Below, piece after piece: positions 35,111-43,534 of a DNA stretch of 64,000 nt; position 1 is the first letter of the stretch, and each line of letters begins with the position of its first letter. This DNA is from DASQGA01 sp963722715 (GTDB lineage Bacteria; Actinomycetota; Thermoleophilia; Gaiellales; Gaiellaceae). Under the pieces are notes generated by a model. That model was not told where the DNA came from. It ran no database searches and was given only the letters and a program-made list of their open reading frames with translations. The translations under genes and the position numbers were made by a program. The stretch is from contig CAVROA010000020.1 of the NCBI GenBank assembly GCA_963722715.1, forward strand, positions 186,001 to 250,000, in the 5' to 3' direction.

Positions 35111-35227
35111 CTGCAGAGATTCGCAGCCGCTGTTGCTTTTTGAAAGCCGAGTGGGAAGATGCAGGGTGCGTTCTGCGTCTAGAGAGGTGACAAACGCGCT
35201 GCCGCGCGGCGACCGAAAGGAGAGCGA

Positions 35228-35398
35228 ATGTCGGAGAAAGAGAGCGAGCGGACCGCCCCAGAGGCGGACGTTGACACCGAGGACGTCGAAGGTCACATGA
35301 GGCGACGTACCGAGGCAGCCGAGCCCCGCGAGGGGGAGGCCGGTCTTCGTCGCGAGGGCGACGACGACCCCGATGTCGAGGGCCACATCAGGCGATAG
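35228..35398 (+). CDS. 56-residue acidic microprotein with duplicated DVEGH motif
   Basis: Small ORF with a strong Shine-Dalgarno (aaggag at 35217-35222) before ATG 35228. The product is highly charged, mostly Glu, Asp and Arg, with no Cys or aromatic residues, and carries two copies of DVEGH: one followed by MRR (residues 20-26) and one by IRR ending the protein (50-56). Codon phase is G/C rich. A textbook terminator follows within ten bases, so this is a separate transcription unit. No function known to me; possible roles include a tag, small regulator or precursor peptide. Not a RiPP precursor by residue content. Confidence 0.7.
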   Translation: MSEKESERTAPEADVDTEDVEGHMRRRTEAAEPREGEAGLRREGDDDPDVEGHIRR

Positions 35399-35407
35399 GC
35401 CCTCCGA

Positions 35408-35441
35408 GTAGGGGGCGGGTTAGCCCGCCCCCTACTTATTT
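35408..35441 (+). terminator. rho-independent terminator after the DVEGH microprotein
   Basis: Perfect 12-bp inverted repeat (35408-35419 with 35424-35435) with a four-base loop and the T-rich tail TTATTTCTT. It directly follows the microprotein stop and reaches the 3' end of the convergent GAF gene. Confidence 0.9.
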
Positions 35442-36083
35442 CTTCCGAAGCACCTCGTCGAGCGCCTCGAGCAACCGCAGCCCGGCGATGCGCGCTTCAC
35501 CTTCGAGCCCGTCCAGCGCCTCCACGACCCGGGCGACCACCGTGAGCTCCTTGTCGCTCCCGGCGAGCACCGCTCTCGCGCGCCGGGCGGCCTGCAGAAG
35601 ATCGAGCGCGATCGCAGCCTGGCCGGCGAAGAGCCCGAGCAGGTCCATCTCCACGAGCGGGGAACGGCCCCGATCGGGCCGGTCGAGCACCTCGAGCACT
35701 CCGAGCGCCCGCTCCTCGTGTAGGAGCGGCACTGCCATCAGCGCTTTCGGCACATAACCGGTCGCCTCGGCGAGGTCGCGTGCAAACCGCGGGTCGTTCG
35801 AGACGTCCTCGAGCACGAGCGGCTGACGGGTGGCGAGGACCCAGCCTGCGATCCCGGTGCCCGAGGGGAAGCGCGAGCCGACGAGCTCGGCCGAGCCGAG
35901 TCCGGAGGCGGCCTCGAAGACGAGCTCGTCGGTCTCCTCGTCGAGCAGGAAGATCGAGGAGGCGCGGGCGCCGAAGATCGCCCGCGCCACGTCGACGATC
36001 GAGCCGAGCAGCGCGAGATGCGCCTCCTCGGAAGCGAGCACGCCAACCGCGGCAGCCGACCTGAGGCGATCGGGCTCGCTCAC
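35436..36083 (-). CDS. GAF-domain protein
   Basis: 215 residues. One GAF domain spans about 25-170 (IFGARASSIFLLDEETDELVFEAA, then GTGIAGWVLATRQPLVLEDV, then PLLHEERALGVLEVLDR), followed by a helical C-terminus. No kinase, cyclase or DNA-binding output domain. The ligand is unknown. GTG at 36083 overlaps the stop of the subtilase gene (GTGA), so the two are co-translated and probably act together. Confidence 0.85.
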   Translation of the reverse strand: MSEPDRLRSAAAVGVLASEEAHLALLGSIVDVARAIFGARASSIFLLDEETDELVFEAASGLGSAELVGSRFPSGTGIAGWVLATRQPLVLEDVSNDPRFARDLAEATGYVPKALMAVPLLHEERALGVLEVLDRPDRGRSPLVEMDLLGLFAGQAAIALDLLQAARRARAVLAGSDKELTVVARVVEALDGLEGEARIAGLRLLEALDEVLRKK

Positions 36084-36931
36084 GGCGCACCACCGACGTT
36101 CGTTGCGACCAGGTAGAGCACGCTCTTCAGCTGGAAGGGTGTCAGCTCCGGATGCTTGCTGAGGATGAGCGCGGAGATCGCCGAGATGTGCGGGGTCGCG
36201 AAGCTGTTCCCGCTGACTCGTATCTGGCCGCCTCCGAGCCAGGCGACGTCGAGATTGACCCCACGTGCGAAGAACTCGACCGGAGGCGTCGGGTTGTAGA
36301 AGAACTCGAGCGAGTCGGCGCTCTCATGGCTCCCGACCGAGATCACGGAGGCGAATCGCCACGGGTAGCTCTCGACGGGCAGGTTGTGCGCGGAGGCGAC
36401 CAGCATCGTCTTGCCGAAATACGCTTGGTCGGCGATCTCGTGCAGCGTCTCGGCGAACCGCTGCTTCGTCGTCGAGAGGCTCATGTTGACCACGTCGAAT
36501 CCTTGCTCGACCGCCCACCGGAGACCTCCGAGGAGCGCCGGCCCACTGCCCGTGAACCCGGCGCCCAGGACACGCACGCTGACCAGGCTGCATTCCGGGG
36601 CGAGAGCGCGAACGATCCCGGCGCAGGCGGTCCCGTGGCCGCAGAGGTCTCCCTCCTCATCCTCCTCGACGACGAGCTCTCCGGTCTCGGAGACTGTGAC
36701 GGCGACGGCCCGATCGACCTCTCCCACGAGCGGGTGGTTCGGCTCGATACCGCTGTCGATGATGCACACGGTGGCCCCCTTGCCGGTCGAGCCCCCGAGC
36801 GCCCACTCACGGTTGATGCGATCGGGCCATTGCAACGGAATCGCAATTCGATCGACTGCGTCCCGAGGCAGGCTCCAGGCCGGAAGCTCCTCTTCGCCCT
36901 GGTGCGAAACGATGGCGGCGTCGGCTTTCAC
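36080..36931 (-). CDS. intracellular subtilisin-like (S8) protease
   Basis: 283 residues, S8 catalytic domain with Asp 59 (IIDSGIEPNHP), His 99 (GHGTACAGI), oxyanion Asn 183 (SAHNLP) and Ser 243 (GNSFATPHISA). A 30-residue N-terminal segment is not a signal peptide, so the enzyme appears cytoplasmic. GTG at 36931 is preferred; the frame is open to 37135, but that sequence does not look like protease. It is coupled to the GAF protein, an uncommon pairing that suggests regulated proteolysis. Confidence 0.85.
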   Translation of the reverse strand: MKADAAIVSHQGEEELPAWSLPRDAVDRIAIPLQWPDRINREWALGGSTGKGATVCIIDSGIEPNHPLVGEVDRAVAVTVSETGELVVEEDEEGDLCGHGTACAGIVRALAPECSLVSVRVLGAGFTGSGPALLGGLRWAVEQGFDVVNMSLSTTKQRFAETLHEIADQAYFGKTMLVASAHNLPVESYPWRFASVISVGSHESADSLEFFYNPTPPVEFFARGVNLDVAWLGGGQIRVSGNSFATPHISAISALILSKHPELTPFQLKSVLYLVATNVGGAP

Positions 36932-37298
36932 CTCATCATCCTCGCATCGAAGCACGCGGGATGGAAGAACGGGCCACGCTCGCCGACGGCAGCCTGGCGA
37001 GTGTGTTGAGCAGGACGATCCCGCGAGGCGTAGCGCCGCGGCTCGGACGTCACCCAAGCGGGAAAAGGGCGAAAATGCAGGGCCTCTTGGCTGCGAATAC
37101 CGGCACCAAGCGTGAGCCGAGTGCTTGCCTGCCATTGACCTGGAGCGTACGCTTCATAGCGTGAAACCCGGCCGCATGCAGCTTTTCGAGATCCTGAGCA
37201 AACCGACGTCTAGGCGCTCACGCGACGCGGTAGGTTCAGGCGGGGTCGCCGGATCCGGGCAGACACCATCGGCCGGTAGGTAACTCTTGCCGGGTGTA
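36932..37298. promoter_or_regulatory. divergent intergenic region with weak promoter-like boxes
   Basis: This 367-base gap separates the subtilase and the cyclase genes. No gene is supported. TTGACC (37135-37140) followed 16 bases later by TAGCGT (37157-37162) is a weak candidate promoter for the cyclase; an imperfect inverted repeat (acgct, tcat, agcgt at about 37150-37163) overlaps it and could be an operator. Both calls are by eye. Confidence 0.3.
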
Positions 37299-40200
37299 AT
37301 GGTCCTTTGCCCGAACTGCGGCGAAGAGAATCCGGACCGGTTTCGACTTTGCGGGTTCTGTGGCACCCCGCTTGCTTCAGCTCCGGCCCCGCTGGAGGTC
37401 CGAAAGACCGTCACGATCCTCTTCTCTGACCTGAAGGGGTCGACGGCGATGGCCGAGCGCCTGGACTCGGAGGCAGTGCGCGAGGTGATGTCCCGCTACT
37501 TCGACGAGATGCGCAGCGCTTTGGAGCAGCACGGCGGGACGATCGAGAAGTACATCGGCGACGCGATCATGGCGGTCTTCGGCCTTCCGCGCGCGCAAGA
37601 GGACGACGCTCTCCGGGCCGTTCGGGCCGCCATCGAGATGCGCGAGCGCCTGGCGTCGCTCAACGACGAGCTCGACCAACGGTGGGGCGTGAGGATCGGA
37701 AATCGCACGGGCATCAACACCGGCGAGGTTGTGGCGAGCGACTCGGGGACGAGGCAGCGGCTCGTGACCGGTGACACGGTCAATACGGCGGCTCGCCTCG
37801 AGCAGGCCGCGCCGGCGGATGAGGTCCTGCTTGGAGAGACGACCTATCGCCTCGTCCGCCATGCGGTCGAAGCCGAGGCGGTGGAGCCCCTCGAGCTGAA
37901 GGGCAAGGCGGAGCGCGTCGGGGCATACCGCCTGCTCACCGTTCGGCAGACGGAGAGCGTCGAACGGCACCACGAGCGCGAGCTGGTAGGTCGAACACAT
38001 GAGCTCGAGACGCTCGTGGGCGAGCTCGCGCAGAGCATTCAGGACAGGGCTTGCCGGCTCGTCACGATCGTCGCCGAGGCCGGCGCCGGCAAGTCCAGGC
38101 TGATTGAAGAGCTAACGCGGCGAGCGTATCCCGGGGCGCGCGTCCTCCAGGGACGCTGCCTTCCCTACGGGCGCGGGATCACATTCTGGCCTCTCGTCGA
38201 GATCATGCGCGACGCGGCGGGGCTGCGGGAGGACGATCCTCAAGACGTTGCCCGGGTCAAGGTCGAGCAGGCCGTCGGTCCCGATGCCGGCGACGTCTCG
38301 GCCAGGCTCACGTCGGCGATCGGGCTTTCGGAGGGCACCTTCCCCCTCGAGGAGATCTTCTGGGCGACGCGGAAGTTCTTCGAGACCCAGGCAGACCGGC
38401 AGCCGCTGGTCGTGGCGTTCGAGGACATCCACTGGGCCGAGCCGGCACTACTCGATCTGATCGAGTATCTGGCCGCGACGGTATCGGGCGTGCCGCTCGT
38501 CGTGCTCTGCGCCGCGCGCCCCGACCTGCTCGACCTGCGGCCGGACTGGGCGGACCAGGCCGGCGAGCTGATCGAGCTGGCGCCGCTCTCGCGCGAGGAG
38601 AGCACGAAGGTCATCGACAACGTCATCGGCCACGCGCCGCTCCCTGTTTCCGTGCGCGACCGCGTCGTCGCCGTCGCCGAGGGAAATCCACTGTTCGTCG
38701 AGCAGCTCCTGTCCATGCTGATCGACGACGGGGCTCTCCGCCGAGAAGGCGGGGGCTGGGTCGCGGCCGGTGACCTGTCGGAGCTGGCTATCCCCGGCAC
38801 GATCCAGGCGCTTCTGTCGGCGAGGCTCGACCTGCTGTCGTCCGAGGAACGCGTCGTCGTCGAGTCGGCTTCTGTGATCGGGCTCTTCTTCGCGCGGGCC
38901 GCGGTCGAGCACCTGGCTGGTCTCGGCTCGGCTGCGGCCGAGCAGCACCTCCGCTCCATGAGCGCCAAGCAGCTCGTTCGACCGGATATGTCCCAGGTCG
39001 AGGCCGACTACCGTTTTCATCACATCCTCGTTCGCGACGCCGCCTACCTGGGGATCCTCAAACGCGCGCGCGCGTCGATGCACGAGCGATTCGCCGACTG
39101 GGCCGAGCGGGTCAACCGCGAACGGGGCCGTGAGGTCGAGTTCGAGGAGATCCTCGGCTACCACCTCGAGCAGGCGTACGGGTATCTCTCCGAGCTGGGA
39201 CCGCTCGACGACCACGGAATCGAGCTCGGCCGCCGGGCGGCTCGAAATCTCACGAGTGCCGGGCACCGTGCCTTCGCGCGGGGTGACATGGCGGCGGCCG
39301 CGAACCTCCTGCGGCGGGCGCGCCAGCTGCTGGCAGAGGGCGACCCCGATCGCCTTCGGCTCCTCCCGGACCTGGCCGAGGCGATGACCGAGATCGGCGA
39401 GTTTGCCTGGGCCGAAGTCTTCGTCGAAGAGGCGGCTACGGGCGCACAGGAAGCCGCGGATGCGGCGCTCGCCGCGCATGCGACGCTGGGCCTGCTCCTG
39501 GTCCGCCGCTTCCACGAGGACGAGGCGTGGGGAGACGCGGTCGTGCCTCAGGCAGAGGGAGCCATCGAAGTATTCGGGGCGATCGAGGATCATGCCGGGC
39601 TCGCGAAGGCCTACCGGCTGCTCTGCCTGGCGCACGGGACCGCGTGCCGATTCGCCGATTTTCTGAGCGCGGGCGAGCGCGATCTCTACCACGCGAAGCT
39701 TGCCGGCGACCGTCGGGCGCAGACACGCGCAGTCACCGCGAAGGCCATCGCCGCTGTGTACGGCCCGGAAACGGTCGCGGCTGCGATCGGCCATTGCGAG
39801 GAGGCGCTCGACCTGGCCGCACCCAACAAGCGATCCGAAGGGATCGTGCTGGCGCTCCTCGCCGAGCTCGAGGCGTTACGGGGCAACGTCGAGCGGGGGC
39901 GGATGCTCTACCGAAGGGCGCGGTCGACGCTCGAAGACGCCGGCGCCGGTGTTCATGCTCACTCGATGTCCAGCCATTCAGGGCCGGTCGAGCTGCTCGC
40001 CGGAGACGCAACCGCCGCAGAGGAGGAGCTCCGGCGCGACTTCGACACCCTCACCGCGATGGGAGAGACCTACTTCGCCTCGAGCATCGCCGCCCTGCTG
40101 GCCGAGGCGCTCTACATCCAGGCTCGGTATGACGAGGCTGAGGGCTTCACGCGCAAGTCAGAGGAGCTCGCGCCGGCTGACGATCTCTGGACGCAGGCGG

Positions 40201-40490
40201 TCTGGCGTTCGGTTCGCGCGAAGGCGCTTGCGCGTGACGGGGAGCGTCTTCCCGAGGCCCGCCGCCTGGCCCGCGACGCAGTCGACCTGCTGCACCCGAC
40301 CGACGCGCCCCTCTGGCGTGCGGACAGCCTCCGCGATTGCGCCGAGGTGCTATCGCTGGCCGCGGAGCACGACGAGGCGCGGGCGCTCCTCACGGAGGCT
40401 CTGGGGCTCTATGACCAGAAGGGGGCGTCGGTGCCGGCCGAGCGGGCGCGAGCCCAACTCGCCGCCTGGAGGGACGGGGCGGAGCGCTGA
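37299..40490 (+). CDS. adenylate cyclase fused to AAA ATPase and TPR-like domains
   Basis: 1,063 residues. N-terminal zinc ribbon (CPNC, then CGFC; Cys 4, 7, 18, 21). Class III cyclase domain, about 36-205: metal-binding Asp 44 in LFSDLKGS and Asp 88 in EKYIGDAIM, Lys 84 and the GDTVNTAARLE segment (Asp preferred for ATP) supporting adenylate rather than guanylate cyclase. Next an ATPase with Walker A EAGAGKSR and Walker B VVAFEDIHWAE, then alpha-helical TPR-like repeats to the end. ATG 37299 chosen; an in-frame TTG lies at 37287. Such proteins are candidate cAMP signalling nodes. Convergent with the secreted-protein gene, four bases apart. Confidence 0.88.
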   Translation: MVLCPNCGEENPDRFRLCGFCGTPLASAPAPLEVRKTVTILFSDLKGSTAMAERLDSEAVREVMSRYFDEMRSALEQHGGTIEKYIGDAIMAVFGLPRAQEDDALRAVRAAIEMRERLASLNDELDQRWGVRIGNRTGINTGEVVASDSGTRQRLVTGDTVNTAARLEQAAPADEVLLGETTYRLVRHAVEAEAVEPLELKGKAERVGAYRLLTVRQTESVERHHERELVGRTHELETLVGELAQSIQDRACRLVTIVAEAGAGKSRLIEELTRRAYPGARVLQGRCLPYGRGITFWPLVEIMRDAAGLREDDPQDVARVKVEQAVGPDAGDVSARLTSAIGLSEGTFPLEEIFWATRKFFETQADRQPLVVAFEDIHWAEPALLDLIEYLAATVSGVPLVVLCAARPDLLDLRPDWADQAGELIELAPLSREESTKVIDNVIGHAPLPVSVRDRVVAVAEGNPLFVEQLLSMLIDDGALRREGGGWVAAGDLSELAIPGTIQALLSARLDLLSSEERVVVESASVIGLFFARAAVEHLAGLGSAAAEQHLRSMSAKQLVRPDMSQVEADYRFHHILVRDAAYLGILKRARASMHERFADWAERVNRERGREVEFEEILGYHLEQAYGYLSELGPLDDHGIELGRRAARNLTSAGHRAFARGDMAAAANLLRRARQLLAEGDPDRLRLLPDLAEAMTEIGEFAWAEVFVEEAATGAQEAADAALAAHATLGLLLVRRFHEDEAWGDAVVPQAEGAIEVFGAIEDHAGLAKAYRLLCLAHGTACRFADFLSAGERDLYHAKLAGDRRAQTRAVTAKAIAAVYGPETVAAAIGHCEEALDLAAPNKRSEGIVLALLAELEALRGNVERGRMLYRRARSTLEDAGAGVHAHSMSSHSGPVELLAGDATAAEEELRRDFDTLTAMGETYFASSIAALLAEALYIQARYDEAEGFTRKSEELAPADDLWTQAVWRSVRAKALARDGERLPEARRLARDAVDLLHPTDAPLWRADSLRDCAEVLSLAAEHDEARALLTEALGLYDQKGASVPAERARAQLAAWRDGAER

Positions 40491-40494
40491 CTGT

Positions 40495-41757
40495 CTAGTA
40501 GTGGATCCGGCCGTTCCCTCGATCCCACAGGCACACGCGAACGGCCGAGCTACTGATCTTGGCCGCATAGAGCGCCGGTGTGGTCGACGGGGGAGTCGTG
40601 CAAGAGGTGGCCTGCTCGCTCTTCTGGTCGCCGATGATCCGGATGCAAGACGCCGAGAACGCGCCGCTTCCGGTGAAGGACAGCGGCTTCCCGCTGGCGC
40701 GGGTGGCGACCCCGAACGACGCTCCGCTCGCTTTGACGACGTAGTAGTCGACGTTCGCGGAGAGGCCGGCCGGTGCAGTCGCGAAGGTGACGCCGTCGCA
40801 TGAAGAGAGGCCGGCGGTCGACGTAAGCGTGCTCGGCGGCGTGGCGCTCACAGCAACGGGGTCGTAGTAGTGGATAGCGACGAGGTTCGTGTTGACCGCG
40901 TTGACGATCGACGTCCAGAGGATCTGGTTGCCAGCGGAGAAAGTCCCGGCCGGCGCGCCGCTCAGGTCGGTCGCAAGCTCGAGCCCGGTGCAGGTGATGC
41001 CGCCGAAGCACTCGGTCGGACCCGACTCGGCCGCGAAGCGGGCGAGAAACGGACTGCTTCCCGGCGGAACGGAGAAGCCCACGCTCGACTGCAAGGCGTT
41101 GTGTGAGCCGCTCAGGGTCACGTCCTTGCTCCCGAGTGCGATCGTCGCACTGGACGCCGGGTTCGTGCCGAAGGTCATGTCGCCCGTCACGGACCGGATC
41201 TCCTCGTTCGCTGCGCCGGTGCTGTCGTTGCCACTCTCTTTTGCGGCCCCGGTTGCCGTGAAATGCAGGCCGGTCACGAGGGGGTCGGCGTCGATCTCGA
41301 AGTAGAGCCGAACGAAAGCTGACTTCATCGGGGAGGTTGCGCCTTTGGCGACGCCGGCAAGGTTCGGAAACGAACAGGCGGCGCCGTCCGCCGTGGCCGA
41401 GCAGAGGGAGGGACTCGACGCGACGAACTCGAGGTTCGTCGCACCCGTGCCGATCGCCGAGGCGGCAAGAGCCACGCCGGGGTTCGTCAGCGAGCTGGTC
41501 GACCAGTTCTCCAGCTGGACGTCGACCTCGACGCCGCCGTTCCGGCTGAATCCGTCATACGTCGTCAGGTCGACGCAGTAGAGCCGCCCGGAGGTGGGCG
41601 GGCAGGGAGAGCTCTTCGACTCGTCCGGCACGATCGAGGGCAGCTGCGCCGAGCTTCCGGACGCGCCGCCGAGGAGGGCGAACATGATGATCACCGAAAC
41701 GATGCCGAGCTTGATCCACTTCTGGCCGCATTGCCGAAGCACAATTGACCCCTTCAT
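40495..41757 (-). CDS. secreted Ser/Thr/Ala-rich protein of unknown function
   Basis: 420 residues, not recognised. Signal peptide: basic start, then LGIVSVIIMFALLGGASG, cleaved near SSA. The mature part is Ser, Thr, Gly and Ala rich with few Lys and an even spread of Cys (about eleven, e.g. CVDLTTYDGF, CTTPPSTTP), which fits an extracellular beta-rich or repeat protein. GTG 41775 is in frame, but ATG 41757 gives the expected signal-peptide length. Stands alone between the cyclase and a response regulator. Confidence 0.65.
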   Translation of the reverse strand: MKGSIVLRQCGQKWIKLGIVSVIIMFALLGGASGSSAQLPSIVPDESKSSPCPPTSGRLYCVDLTTYDGFSRNGGVEVDVQLENWSTSSLTNPGVALAASAIGTGATNLEFVASSPSLCSATADGAACSFPNLAGVAKGATSPMKSAFVRLYFEIDADPLVTGLHFTATGAAKESGNDSTGAANEEIRSVTGDMTFGTNPASSATIALGSKDVTLSGSHNALQSSVGFSVPPGSSPFLARFAAESGPTECFGGITCTGLELATDLSGAPAGTFSAGNQILWTSIVNAVNTNLVAIHYYDPVAVSATPPSTLTSTAGLSSCDGVTFATAPAGLSANVDYYVVKASGASFGVATRASGKPLSFTGSGAFSASCIRIIGDQKSEQATSCTTPPSTTPALYAAKISSSAVRVCLWDRGNGRIHY

Positions 41758-41799
41758 TCGAGACCCGAGCCCCACAGGCTACAGTCACCGCCCTGCGAG

Positions 41800-42288
41800 T
41801 CAATGGCGAGGCTGTTTGGCCTCGTGTGCTTTCTCCGCCTTGAGCGCCGTGAGTGTCTCCGCAAGTGCCGGCTCGCGCTTCCCGTGTTCGATCTCGTCGA
41901 GCACCATGCCCACCGTCTCCGCGAGGCCGGCCGGGTCGAAAGGCTTGGTCACGTACCCGGAGGCGCGCAGCTCCTGCGCTCGAAGTCGATCTCCGGGATC
42001 CCTGCGGCCGGAGATGAAGACGATCGGAATCGCGCCGGTAGCCGGTTCTGCCAGCAACTCGGCCGCGACGGCCCAGCCCGACATGCGTGGCATCATCACG
42101 TCCAGCAGGATGAGGTCGGGGCGGTCGCGCCCGATCACCTCGAGCGCCTCGTCGCCGTCGCCGGCCTCGAGCACTCTGAACCCGGCTTCGTCCAGCGTCG
42201 CGCGGCAGAGTGCCCGCAACGGCGCATCGTCGTCGACGACAAGGACGGTGCGCGGGGCTAGCGAGGCACCGGCCAAGGTGGACGCCAC
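41800..42288 (-). CDS. response regulator receiver protein
   Basis: 162 residues. Receiver domain at 12-130 with acidic pair in VVDDDAPL, phospho-acceptor Asp in ILLDVMMP, Ser in FISGRR, and Lys in VTKPF. A short helical C-terminal extension rich in Glu, Ala and Lys follows; no DNA-binding domain. GTG at 42288. No kinase adjoins it. Confidence 0.85.
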   Translation of the reverse strand: MASTLAGASLAPRTVLVVDDDAPLRALCRATLDEAGFRVLEAGDGDEALEVIGRDRPDLILLDVMMPRMSGWAVAAELLAEPATGAIPIVFISGRRDPGDRLRAQELRASGYVTKPFDPAGLAETVGMVLDEIEHGKREPALAETLTALKAEKAHEAKQPRH

Positions 42289-42343
42289 CTTACCTCACAG
42301 CTGACTCGAACGAAAAACGCTGCCATTAGCGGCGGGTTTCGGA

Positions 42344-42370
42344 AGCTGCGGGACTAAGATTCGAGCCTAG
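42344..42370 (-). repeat. decayed copy of the tRNA-Gln 3' end
   Basis: 27 bases, 25 identical to 43440-43466, which is the T-arm and acceptor 3' end of tRNA-Gln plus two flanking bases. The two differences change the T-loop (TTC to CTC) and a T-stem base, so it is not a functional tRNA end. It has the same orientation as the intact tRNA, 1,096 bases away, with the S1-protease gene between. Confidence 0.75.
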
Positions 42371-42445
42371 TCGGCCGCCGAACACCTTGGTGAAGGGTCT
42401 GCGGTCGCGCCGCCGATGGCGACGCGACCGCTGTACTCGGGTGCG

Positions 42446-43210
42446 CTATGGCAGCGTGACGAAGCCGCCGAGAAAGCCTCGTGCTGATGCTGTGTCGAGC
42501 CGGTAGACGACGTTCGTGGCGCGGCACATGTAGTCACCCGTGATCGTTGTGGCAGCGACGATGTTCGTCTCCGTCGAGCCGGCGCCCAAGAAGTTCGGGC
42601 CGCCCGAGTCGCCATAGCATCCGCCTCCGTCGCCGAGCGTCGGATTCATCGAGATGTGCAGCCACGCTTTATTCGTCGCGAATAGCGTGTCGCTCGTCGC
42701 GACGAACCGGACGTCTGCGTAATGGAATGTCGGGCCATGATCGATCGTCACCGACTGCCCGCCGTAGCCGACCACCGTGAAGCCCTGGTTGCTCGGCAGA
42801 TTCCCGAGCGATCCAGCAGCGGGCAGTTGCGCCGGTGTAATGCCCTTCACGGGCTTGTCGAAGACGACGACCGCGAGGTCGTGCGGGTCGCCCTGTGCAC
42901 CGCTGTACTGCGGGTCGGCGTGCCAGGTGCCCCAATACTCCTTGCCGGTTTCAGCGTCGTAGACCGAGTCGAACGTGACGGCGAGACGCGGAATGCCCCA
43001 GTCGCAATGTGCCGCGGTGAGGAACACGGTGGGCGAAATCAGCGTTCCCGTGCAGGACGCCCAGGTCCCGTCCGAGTACGCCTGCGGCGCGAGCAGCGCC
43101 CCAACACTCGGGTGCCGGTTTCCGTCCGGCTCGCCATAGACGACGGCCGCGGCCGGGCCGATGAAGACCAGCGCGAGCACGGCTGCCGAAGCCGCCATGA
43201 TCCGATGCAT
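42446..43210 (-). CDS. secreted chymotrypsin-fold (S1) serine protease
   Basis: 254 residues. Signal peptide at 1-22, then catalytic His 68 (TAAHC), Asp 111 (HDLAVV) and Ser 202 (GDSGGP). The residue six before Ser 202 is Gly, not Asp, so trypsin-like Arg/Lys specificity is not expected. Cys at 53 and 69 may form the His-loop disulfide. ATG at 43210. Flanked by the tRNA-Gln terminator on one side and the tRNA-fragment repeat on the other; bases 42371-42445 hold nothing else recognised. Confidence 0.85.
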   Translation of the reverse strand: MHRIMAASAAVLALVFIGPAAAVVYGEPDGNRHPSVGALLAPQAYSDGTWASCTGTLISPTVFLTAAHCDWGIPRLAVTFDSVYDAETGKEYWGTWHADPQYSGAQGDPHDLAVVVFDKPVKGITPAQLPAAGSLGNLPSNQGFTVVGYGGQSVTIDHGPTFHYADVRFVATSDTLFATNKAWLHISMNPTLGDGGGCYGDSGGPNFLGAGSTETNIVAATTITGDYMCRATNVVYRLDTASARGFLGGFVTLP

Positions 43211-43402
43211 GAAGAGCTCCCTCTATTGATGCCCCAGAGCCGTGAAGCGTACTTCCTCGCGCTGGAATCGCGAAGAGCGCCCTGCACCACCGCGACGGGT
43301 GCGGCGCAAGGCGAGTTCAACCGCCTCGACCCGCAGCTCCTCCGCCAGCGCCGGCCAGGCTCATACACGTGGCTCTGACAGGCCCGTTCTCCGCGTCTCC
43401 CC

Positions 43403-43430
43403 AAAAAGAAAAAACCCCGCCTAAGCGGGG
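43403..43430 (-). terminator. terminator downstream of tRNA-Gln
   Basis: On the minus strand, CCCCGC - TTAG - GCGGGG (43430-43415) is followed by a run of twelve bases, eleven T and one C (plus strand 43403-43414). A good rho-independent terminator 12 bases after the tRNA. Confidence 0.88.
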
Positions 43431-43439
43431 ATTTCTGTG

Positions 43440-43466
43440 AGCTGCGGGACTAGGATTCGAACCTAG
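43440..43466 (-). repeat. tRNA-Gln 3' end, intact partner of the 42344 copy
   Basis: Partner of 42344-42370 (25/27 identity). It spans the T-arm and acceptor 3' strand of tRNA-Gln. The pair resembles left and right attachment sites of an element integrated at a tRNA 3' end, but no integrase lies between them. Confidence 0.7.
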
Positions 43467-43512
43467 ACTACCTGATCCAGAGTCAGGCGTCCTACCATTA
43501 GACGATCCCGCA
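43442..43512 (-). tRNA. tRNA-Gln (anticodon CUG)
   Basis: 71-nt minus-strand cloverleaf. Acceptor TGCGGGA pairs with TCCCGCA, T-arm CTAGG-TTCGAAT-CCTAG, anticodon stem CCTGA/TCAGG with loop CTCTGGA, giving CTG. The 3' CCA is not encoded. A terminator follows. Dedicated tRNA-Gln plus gltX; whether glutaminyl-tRNA is made directly or by amidotransferase cannot be seen here. Confidence 0.93.
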
Positions 43513-43534
43513 CCGGCCGGCCCAGTCTAGCGAC

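Noticed and set aside
35228..35398. RiPP (lanthipeptide-type) precursor reading of the DVEGH microprotein
   Set aside because: No Cys, few Ser/Thr and no modifying enzyme nearby, so only a microprotein of unknown role is claimed.
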